A DNA stretch of 64,000 nucleotides, from assembly GCF_010015445.1 (NCBI RefSeq), contig NC_053123.1, positions 10,637,934 to 10,701,933 of the forward strand, in the 5' to 3' direction. The stretch comes from Perca fluviatilis. Its lineage: Eukaryota > Chordata > Actinopteri > Perciformes > Percidae. A model generated the notes under the pieces. It saw only the letters and a program-made list of their open reading frames with translations, had not been told where the DNA came from and made no database searches. Positions 55,763 through 64,000 of the stretch are shown piece by piece (the first letter of the stretch is position 1; every line of letters begins with the position of its first letter). A program made the position numbers and the translations under genes.

Positions 55763-56387
55763 TCGAACTAAAAACCGAGCTTAAATCAAATGCAGCTGAA
55801 AATTTCTCAACAGTGAGCTGGTTAATAAAACGTGAGCTGGACGCCCGTTTAGCAGGCACAGGATCCTCATAACAAACAAGATCAAATGAGATGTATTTGT
55901 GATCACTAACACATACATCATCGATGCAAACATTATTAATGTTCAAACCATGAGAAAAAACAAGATCTAGCGTATGTCCCTTGCTGTGCGTAGGACCGAA
56001 GACATGCTGAGTAAAATTAAAAGATTCAGTGATATTTACGAATTCAACAGCATTTTTGCAAGTATCATCATCCACATGAATATTAAAATCCCCAGCAATA
56101 ATCACTTTTTCCAGCTTAATGTTGGATGATAAGAAATCAGAAAAATCCTTAAGAAAAGATGCCACTGGCCCAGGTGGCCGATAAATTAAAATACAATAAA
56201 ATATACTAGAATGGCCAACTTTAGTAATCTGTAGTTCAAAGGAAGAGTACGTGCCAGCGCTCACTGACTGGCAGATAAAATGTTTTTTAAACACCACAGC
56301 AAGACCTCCACCTCGGCCCGTGAGTCTTGGGGTGCTGATAAAAGTACAGTCCGCAGGACAGAGCTCATTCAAGTGATAATATTCCAC
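55722..56387 (-). pseudogene. L2 apurinic-like endonuclease, 5'-truncated
   Basis: A 221-residue frame carrying the C-terminal two thirds of an APE-type endonuclease: 'RGGGLAVVFKKHF' (25-37), 'IAGDFNIHVDD' with catalytic Asp and Asn near 100-102, 'THSKGHTLDLVFSHG' (133-147) and 'CVSDHKYISFD' with the catalytic Asp-His at 162-163. The N-terminal block with the catalytic Asn and Glu is missing through truncation. The enzyme would nick target DNA to prime reverse transcription. In an intact element it is fused to the RT. Here the RT continues in another frame, with a frameshift in the 41-bp overlap at 55722-55762. Confidence 0.85.
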
Positions 56388-57983
56388 TTAAACATTGCAC
56401 TTAAACATTGCAGATACACTGCAAGAAATGATCAGGGCGTGGGACATACCTGTTAACAAGTGTCACCTGGTCTTGAGGGACAATGCTGCAAACATGCGGA
56501 AAGCCATGTCCGAGGAAGGGGTTCTAAGTGCTGGCTGTTTTACGCACACGCTCCAGTTGTGCATCCACGGGTTTTTTATCACAACAAAGTGTCTCTGACG
56601 TGCCATAAACATCTACGAGTCCGAGACATATGGTATGCAAGATATTCATGCACAGGGGTGGACTCTGATGGAGGATGATCTCAAGGTGCTCAGACCCTTC
56701 AAGGAGTTGACTAGAGAAATAAGCGCAGAAAATGCGTGTATATCCACTGTCCTGACAGCTGTGATGATGTTGAAGCGCTATATCCACAAGGAAACAGACG
56801 GTGGTGGAATCAAGCAGATGAAAACGCGCTTGCTGAAATCTCTGCAGGATTGGTTTGAGGGAAGCGAGCAGAATAGCCACTTTGTTGCAGCAACAAGTCT
56901 GGATCCCAGATACAAGGCGAACTTTTGGGTGAGTGACACAGAAAAGTGCCGATCATAGTTGCTTGTGCAGGAGGCTGTATCCAGTATATCTGAATCAGGT
57001 CAAGACGCAACTGCTAGGCCTACTGTTACAGCAACTGAACATCCTGAGGAACAAGGCCCGGAGGTTCGCACTAAGCGACACTGTTCAGGAGGAATCTGGA
57101 GCGGCTGGGACGATCTGTACCGCAGCAATACTGAGGTAGTCACATCGGGTGCTGACGTGGAGATAAGCGCTTTTTGCAGTGAGCCTCTGATTTCTCTTAG
57201 AGAGGATGCTCTTCACTGGTGGAAAACAAACCAGCAGTGATTTCCACTGCTGCCGAAAACGGCAAAGATCTACCTCTGTGCGCCACCAACCTCTGTGCCC
57301 AGTGAAAGACTTTTCAATACTGCTGGGGACATTCGTTCCCACACTCACAACCGGCTGTCATCTGTTAATGCCGAGTGTCTTGTTTTCCTGAAAGGAAACT
57401 CTCATTTGATGTGAAAGGTTTGATGTTATAGGTTAATTATGATGCAGGAGATGTGTGTGATTAGGCCTACAATTTTTCGTAATATTTGGCTACTGTTCTA
57501 ATCGTAGCCTACTGTTCTAAACGAAACAACAGCCTACTAGCCATGTTTATTGAGTAAATGTTCAATAACATTAATTTCAGTTAAGTCACCAAACATATTC
57601 TGATTAAAAAAAAAAACATTTGCATTGTTGCACTTTAATTGAAAGGTTTTGGTTTGTACTTGGGGGTAGCCTACTTTATGGGATTATAAATGTAAAAGGC
57701 TAATATTTTGGATATTGATTGGATCTTGAGATAGGGTAAACATTGGCCAAAATAGTTTTTCCCACTTCTCTTCCTGGCACAATGTTGCCTATTTTTTTTT
57801 TTTTACAGTTCAAATAAAATAAAATGAAAAATGCACTGCTGTGGACGTCATTAATGTGTTTACTGTGTTAATGGACTTAGGATGGGATTCAGTTCGGTTT
57901 CGGGTTCGGCAGAATCTTAACCAGTGGATTCGGTATTTGGCCAAACCCCAAAAATCTGTGTTTGGTGCATCCCTAGAAACAAT

Positions 57984-59530
57984 AGAGGAATTAACACAAT
58001 TGTGTCTTGATTGATGGCACAGTGCTGAGTTAATGACAGGATCTTCACAGCATCACATTTTTCCACAATATGGGATTCTCCGTTCCCTATGACTGCAGTC
58101 TTAGCCACTGCTAACCCTACTGTTGGCCTGAGGAGGGCTGCAGACAGGCACGTGCTACCGCTATGACACGTGTCACCAGCTGCTTCTTTTTACCTGCCAG
58201 CAATGAGCTTCACAGGGTATAATGTATGAAAGGGTCATCATTTCCCATGCTATCCCCCCAGTTCCACACCCAACTGTGCAGGCACCCAAGCTAACCAGTC
58301 CCTCACTGGCTTCCTACTAGCGAACGTATTTTATATTTGTCTCATTCTTTCATTTACCTAATGGACTTACACTGACGTTTTGGGACCAAGCAGGGGGTTA
58401 AACATTGATCTTAACCAAAAATGGCTCAGATTGAGCTGACTGCAGAGACAAAGGACACAGGGAAGGCAAGACAAAAGATCTTGGCCTACATGTGAATCCC
58501 AAAGCCAGTTTAACCAAACTCCTACAGGCTGCCACTTGGAAGCAGAGTTGCCAAAATGGAGATTCTACCTCCAACACATGGAGGGCAAGGCAGACTGGTG
58601 GTGAGACAAAGAACTGCTTCACACCTGTGACAAGATTGCGCTTTTCCCATTGGCTGTCGGGCCTTTGAATGCACCACCCCGCCACTAGGAGGTGGAGGGA
58701 GGATAAAAGCTGTCTGCGTTGGTGTCTCTTCGCTTTCCACGGTAACCCAGTTTACTGACAGGAGGTGCACTAGTCTGGACTAGCTAGCCAGCACCACCTC
58801 GCTGGTCGAGATTGAGCTGGGACATTTTATATCTGTCTGATATACAAAGGGGATCCGAGGGGATACTGACCCAGTATCTCCTCACATCTGCAGCAGGTTT
58901 AATCAGCCTGGATTCAAGAAAAGGACTACGTTCCATTCTTCTTGCAGTGTCGACCTGGATCGCGTGTTCGTCCACTGCTCTGGACGAAACGGATCGTTAA
59001 ACTCTGGCGAGAGATTAACTACAAACAACACATGTACAGTAAGAAGGCTTACACAGTTCTGGGCAGACGTTAGAACTAGTGTGTTTGGTTTGTTTATTAA
59101 TGAGCAAAGGGTTCGCTACCACTTGTTGCCATTAATGTGATCTGTGATTTTAATTATGTACTGGCCTATACGTAGTTATTAATCTGTTTCTGTGAATGTA
59201 TAATTGATCACGATACTGTTGATTATGTTGTGTTAAGTAGCTGGGTAAAACCGTAAGCACTACCTGCTAAATCACTCCTTTCACGGAGTTTAGTTACTGT
59301 CTCTGAGATCATCGCGGAAATCAGCTGTTAGCCACTGAGCTGGCCATTATTGATAACTAAGATCAGAGTGTTTTTTTTCCTCCTTTTACTCTTTTTTTCC
59401 TTTTACATACACACACGGACACAAGCTAGCCACGTAGCTGCCAAGCTAACGCTGCTATCTTAACCACGTGGGGTTGGCTTACGTTTGTACAGAGCTAAAA
59501 CACATGACCAGGGCTGGGTTAAGCGTGCGC
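57984..59530. other. unique or LTR-like DNA, unassigned
   Basis: At 58670-58740 'aggataaaagctgtctgcg' follows a 'ccgccactaggaggtggagg' box, which looks like a TATA-containing promoter. The stretch 58780-59040 is relatively GC-rich for the area. It could be an LTR or a host promoter. Neither a PBS nor a matching second copy was found, so it stays unassigned. Confidence 0.3.
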
Positions 59531-59543
59531 GTTGCCTAGCAAC
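59531..59543 (+). promoter_or_regulatory. RFX X-box motif GTTGCCTAGCAAC
   Basis: Perfect fit to GTNRCC-N-RGYAAC, the site bound by RFX factors in many ciliary gene promoters. The surroundings (59480-59640) are the most GC-rich part of this region. Identical in sequence to the complement of 42347-42359. No adjacent gene could be identified. Confidence 0.45.
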
Positions 59544-59698
59544 CCCCTCGACCTTTTCAACCCCTCCTCGTGCACCCAGCACCACTACCGCCCTCTTGAG
59601 GCTAAATAGTTTTGTGCAGCTCACAGGAGTAGCCATTTTGGGAGTTGTTTTTGTGTGAGAACTACATTTCGACACTGTCCCCTCCACTTTCACTCACT

Positions 59699-59729
<31 letters not shown>
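59699..59729. repeat. (CA)n microsatellite
   Basis: About 15 CA units. Confidence 0.95.
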
Positions 59730-59732
<3 letters not shown>

Positions 59733-60373
59733 CACTCTCGCCCACACACAGACACAGACGTGTTCATGACATATGCTGCTTTATTTTTGCTTTGTTTGGT
59801 TGTGATATTATAAAAAGTATATACGTTTTATTATTGAAGGATTATTGATTGGCTACTGATAATTGTGACGTTAATAAATTCGATTATACTTAATTAGCAG
59901 TTGCTGGTGATTATTTGTGTGCTTATTGTGATAATTGCTGGTCGAACAGGTCCGCGCTTGAATTCACACCTTCCTTTGTTTCCTTTTAAAGGATTACTAC
60001 AGAAATGAGACTGTTCCACAGTTTGATTATTGGTCCCTGACTTGCAGGGTGGTGCCCCGTTATGATTGTTTGTCGATTTGATAAAGTTATTAATAACCAT
60101 ATTCATAACTTCATTAATATTGATAAAACATCTTTTGATAATTTGCCAATGATCAAATCTGTACCCTAATATCCTACAGACGTTACAGTGGTTCAGAAAA
60201 AACTTCAGTTTTATCACAGCGTCCTTTACTAAATGTATATTAACTTATTTGTTTCTATAACAGATTATTAAAGTGTTTAATATTGTTGGAGTTGTATGTA
60301 TTCATTGATGAGATTTAGAAAACTGATTAGCTAGAAATCTTTTCTAGTCTCTTACTAAAATATAATTGGAAGA
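59730..60373. other. no feature seen
   Basis: AT-rich. The phrase 'ctggtcgaacaggtccgcgc' followed by a 'gtggtgccccgttatg' region recalls fish retroelement leaders, but no family can be supported. Confidence 0.3.
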
Positions 60374-60680
60374 ATGCGTTGGAGAGATGCATGCTTTGTT
60401 GTGATGCCAACAAATGCCCTGTCGGTGAACCCACTCACATTTGGCATAGCGTCTCATCAAGCGCAATCTCCATCAAATAGGGAGGTTGATGGTTTTCATT
60501 CAGAGGCCCGATCATCAATAACGATTGCCGTTTGTGGCTCTTATCAGGACTGCCCCCACCTCCTAATGCCAAAGGGAAGATTTCAGCACACTCCATCAGC
60601 TGATGAACATTTAACGGCTGTGGTAACAAAGCCTTTATTATGGTTATTGCCGAGCTCTTATGGTGAGGGCTGACATTTCA
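60374..60680. other. candidate conserved non-coding element
   Basis: Repeat-free, compositionally balanced sequence with several possible transcription-factor sites: 'atcatcaataacgattgcc' (homeodomain-like), 'ctgcccccacctcc' (GC box-like) and 'ggctgtggtaacaaagcc' (Runx-like TGTGGT). The 99-aa + frame across it has no protein motif. Conservation cannot be tested here. Confidence 0.25.
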
Positions 60681-63600
60681 ATCTCACAGTGTGACTTTCA
60701 CAATGTCGAGGTCAGTACCTGCCACATCCCCATGGCTCTTGTGAAGGGAGCACCTTGGCACATTGAAATGTCTGGTTCACTCCCTCTCACAAACAACTTA
60801 ATGACAGATCCAACAAAAGAGGTTCAGACCAATAGATCTATACATATCCAATCAACATCCAGCCAGGTCATGCTGTTTGTCAGATGTTCCTGTGGTTAAA
60901 GGTCTGCAGAAACACAGTGGGGTGTTGTACAGTGACCTCCATTACACAAGGAGTGGCACGAGAAAGCTTTTGATTTATTGTTTCTTCATCTTTTTGACAA
61001 GACAGTAAGCTTCCAAGAATGTAATGGCAAGCTCCTGCGAAGTATGTGGACACCCAACCATTCCACCATTTAATTGTATATGTATGCAATACAACAGGAG
61101 AGGAATTATATAATGAAGAGGATCAAAAGAGACATTTGCATCAATATGTGTTGACTTGTCAAGTTAATAAGTGACAACTTCAAAATAATGCTATGCCTGT
61201 TGACTTTGATTGCCAGTTGTTTTGCATGCTTGAGATATGATTGACTAATTATAGGCTAATTAGATGTATTGTTATTTACCATTAAAAGAAAGTTGTATTG
61301 CTCCTTTCATTTACTGACAGTGGCACAGAGTGTACGTAGGATGAGGTTTAAACTTATTTTAAAATGCAGATCTTAAAAAAAAAGCTGGACATCTGCTCGC
61401 TCCTGATGGAGGATGAATGACAAGAACTGTTATAAAAATAAATCTCCAGTTCTAATTAGTTAGGAAATAAGGGCAGGTTTATTTATGAGAGATACAATAT
61501 TATCAAAACAAAATGTGTGCATAAATATAAATATGATTGTTGAATGATGTGATAAATGTAAAAAATTGTTAAATGTGTATTTTATTTTGCTAAAATATCA
61601 TTTTGGGCTGGGCTTGTGTTTAAATATCATTAACAAAAATATTCTCATCTTGAGAACATTGTCCTAAGCTATGCTTGAAATACAATACTACATCCCCCAA
61701 TAATAAGCGCTTTCCTTCATACTGTTACTGTGCCAGTTACTGAATTATTCATTGCCATTTTAGTTATTCATAGTCTAGCTAGTAATGACACATTACCTTC
61801 CGATGTATTGCATAACATAGTTGGAAACAAAGCAAGAGCACATTAAAGTTACGCATATGCACCACAGCCACTACTTTAGCAAACGTTTCAGCAATAGCCT
61901 ACCTTTTTCACAGCTTAAAAAAGTACCCTGTGGAGTTTTTTTTTGTTACCTCTACTGGATCTATGGAGTATTTTTTTTTCGTGTTTATTAATATCACGCA
62001 GCTGATGCTGTACACATTCTGCCAGTAGTTTCATACTGTTCCACTGATCTACATGTGGTAGAAACATGTGGAGATATGCAGCAATGCACCAATAAAGGCA
62101 GTGAAGAAGAAAACGACTGAAAGCCATTGAAGATGGATGTTAACAAAGTAAGATTTTTTTTTTTTTTAAATCAGCTTTAAAAATGTTTATGGAAAGGAAA
62201 TGTGATTGCCACTTGTTAGACCTGAAGGCTACACAATGCGTTTTCAAAAAGGTTACAAAATTAGCTGGTTGCACGAGATGACATGCAGTTATGTGCAAAA
62301 CGGTGCTTACAGAATCTGTGTCGTGGCAAATAAGCTGAAACTCAAATTACAGCATTACATGATTTCCCCTCAAAGACACTAACAAAGCAATAGACAACAC
62401 TAGGAGGGACAAGAGACGAAGAAGACTCATAAAAGGGCTGTCAGATATTAAGTTGGACTTTGGGGGCTGCTGATAGGTGCCAGTCTTCCATTCTACCCAA
62501 GGCAGTGCCTGCGCCAATGAGATAAAGGCCTCTGTGTTTGTGAGGGCCAAACAGTAATACTCTGAAGAGACTCGGGGCAATTAATCTCTTTGGTGACATG
62601 AGCTTTGGAGAAATGGCTTGGTTAGCTCCTGGTGACGTGCTGAGTCTGGATCGAAACCCTGCTGCTTTTCTTTCATCTTGCAGAAGTCAGAACCATGATG
62701 TTTCCTGCAGCAGAGAGAACTTTCTTGAGGTTTTGTCTCTGTTTGAAACTGTACCTGTTCTTTCAAGAGCAGAAAAGACAAGCTCTATCCTGGAATCACT
62801 TCAACAATCTTTTGAAGAATTTGCTGTCGGAATAATGTATGCAAGCGGAGTATGCAGACACTTAGAGCATCTTTCCAGCTCTTTCTTTTATTCCTCTGTA
62901 GTGACATACTAGACTAACTGGCAGACCAATGTGTCAACTCTCAATCCTGCTGTAGATCAAAGCTAAGGAGACAGTTGGGTGTTCCTCTTCTAGGTTGGAT
63001 GTCACATTGAGTCTCACTCTTTTTCTTCAATCTCTTGGAGTTGTCTTGAGACGGCCTAACAGCAACCATGCCAGGACTAACAATTTTAGTAAGCCTGAGG
63101 GGCATCAGCATCCTTAGCATATACTCCAAATTACAGTGACTGAATCATTGGTGATTAGTGATAAATGAAGTGGATAAAACAAGCAAGGTTCAAGGAAAAT
63201 AAATACATCACAATGCTAATCCACTGCTCAGCATCATGTTTTTAAATAGTGTGATTCGATTGAAATGTAATTTAATTTTGAGAATGAAGCCAATCACATA
63301 CTTGAACTTGAAACCGCCCATTGAGTGCATCTGTTTTATGGTTTTATGGTTCCAGCCCATATTGCAGCGAAGATTAATGCTGTCAACATTCGGTAATGCC
63401 CACAGTGTTGTTCAAGGTGTTCTCTGTTACAATTGCAGGGATGGGGGGAGGGGGGGGGGGCTTCAATGCGAGACAATAGTGGTCATTTTGGATGAGGAGT
63501 GACTTTCACGCAGAATACTAATACATCAAACTGTTTTTTTACAAATGCCTCTGTTGCTGAAAGCACGTCACTGCACACACAGCTGAAGTTTCTGCTGGAT

Positions 63601-64000
63601 TTTAAATATTCGACTGCTCTCTTTTATAACCTAGTGCTTGGGCTGGATTACTTCTGAAAACACTGTCTGTGCCTGAATCACAGGGGTCTCAATTAGTATA
63701 CAGAACATTATGTTATGTGATTTAAAACTTCAATAAGTAATCAGGGTTGCCCAAGTCATTGCTCCAGGGCGAAAGTTAATTGGGTCAAATATTAATGGGT
63801 ACATCATTTATTTATCACTATACAGTATAAGGAGTTAATATCTCCTATGAGAATACTTGATTATTCTGTTCAGCAAACATGAAACTGGTTCATGGTTTTT
63901 GAGCAAAAGAGCAAGTCTTCTGGGATCCTCATTCAGAATATGGAGGACAAGTGCTCTTTAACAAGAGGACCAACAATGCAGGCAAATATGCGCTGAAATT
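60681..64000. other. unique AT-rich DNA
   Basis: No gene or element is supported. Short frames only, including a 104-aa + frame at 62598-62912 and an 88-aa frame at 63236-63502 without motifs. A G-rich run is at 63440-63461. Confidence 0.45.

Larger units (their letters stand above)
53625..56389 (-). mobile_element. 5'-truncated L2 LINE inserted in hAT transposase
   Basis: On the - strand, opposite to the hAT gene. Its 3' end at 53625-53700 has short 'taag' tail repeats (53626-53638) and 'gcaccttt...gtgctttac'-type tail sequence. Its 5' end is cut within the endonuclease. hAT transposase coding continues on both sides. It carries endonuclease and reverse transcriptase frames (separate entries). 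Clear target duplication was not found, which is common for L2. Confidence 0.9.
52942..57414 (+). pseudogene. ZBED-like hAT transposase, degraded and interrupted
   Basis: Blocks in order. A BED finger (52942-53110, 'SWQYFQSKEGDSSRATCSIC' ... 'LPLLRHLRMK') keeps Cys21, Cys24 and His46, but its last His is Arg. A linker 'TITSFASPTPNKHWSSDNPR' and 'AIGKMIATDLQPYSIVEDTG' follow to 53370. The catalytic region 'ALAFTCDIWTC' (Asp, about 53490) leads up to the LINE at 53625. After it come 'HLVLRDNAANMRKAM' (second Asp), 'GCFTHTLQLCIHGFF', 'LRPFKELTREISAENA', 'SHFVAATSLDPRYKANFW' and, at 57290-57400, the C-terminal dimerisation block 'PSERLFNTAGDIRSHTHNRL' with 'NAECLVFLKGNSHLM'. Several frameshifts and stops plus the LINE make it non-functional. 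Confidence 0.9.
52736..57975 (+). mobile_element. hAT element with transposase, split by L2 LINE
   Basis: Terminal inverted repeats are 'tagggatgcaccgaac' and the complement of 'tagggatgcaccaaac'. They are flanked by a perfect 8-bp duplication 'gaaacaat' (52728-52735 and 57976-57983). Subterminal regions repeat 'ttcggtttcgg'. The + strand codes for a BED-finger hAT transposase in pieces. The L2 insertion (53625-56389) accounts for 2.77 kb; without it the element is about 2.5 kb. Confidence 0.95.

Overview
This window looks like teleost (probably percomorph) fish nuclear DNA. I find no complete host protein-coding gene, rRNA, tRNA or CRISPR array. What can be supported is almost entirely transposable elements, which make up about half the window, set in AT-rich non-coding DNA. 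The fish assignment rests on the mixture of element types: L2 and L1 LINEs, a DIRS-type tyrosine-recombinase retroelement, Tc1 elements, several hAT elements with 8-bp target duplications, TTAA-flanked elements, and many short repeats I recognise as common in fish.

Layout. From 1 to 7.6 kb the DNA is mostly unique, with an L2 remnant and a (CA)n tract. From 7.9 to 14.8 kb lie a hairpin-ended MITE split by an L1 copy that is itself split by another MITE, a TTAA element, an L2 fragment, a MITE, and an LTR end with a tRNA-Leu primer-binding site. From 14.8 to 27.3 kb is a Russian-doll nest. A 1.5-kb hAT element (8-bp TSD) was split by an 11-kb TTAA-flanked Kolobok-like element, and that element carries a second hAT and a 4.9-kb DIRS element. 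The Kolobok-like element holds exon remnants of two oppositely oriented genes: a THAP/transposase-type gene on + and a gene on - whose joined exons give a W-C-x-C-G-x-C motif like the P2X7 intracellular domain. The DIRS element sits in the intron of that second gene.

From 27.3 to 34.0 kb is a CACTA-like unit with 30-bp GAACGTT repeats at one end, DUF4806-like exons, another TTAA element with a triplicated terminus, and an L1-like 5' piece. From 34 to 44.2 kb there are further MITEs, an internally deleted Tc1, a hAT (8-bp TSD), a full-length Tc1 with a broken transposase and a fourth TTAA element. From 44.2 to 52.7 kb the DNA is mostly unique non-coding. From 52.7 to 58.0 kb is a hAT with a degraded BED/ZBED-type transposase, split by a 2.8-kb L2 LINE whose reverse transcriptase is still largely open. 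From 58 to 64 kb the DNA is mostly unique, with an RFX-type X-box and some stretches that could be conserved non-coding elements.

How it fits together. Nearly every coding region belongs to a mobile element and is broken by frameshifts or stops, and insertions within insertions give a relative chronology. The most unusual object is the two-gene TTAA element, because its exon/intron phase is still readable even though its coding capacity is lost. Family names rest on motifs and termini I recognise by eye. No database search was run.
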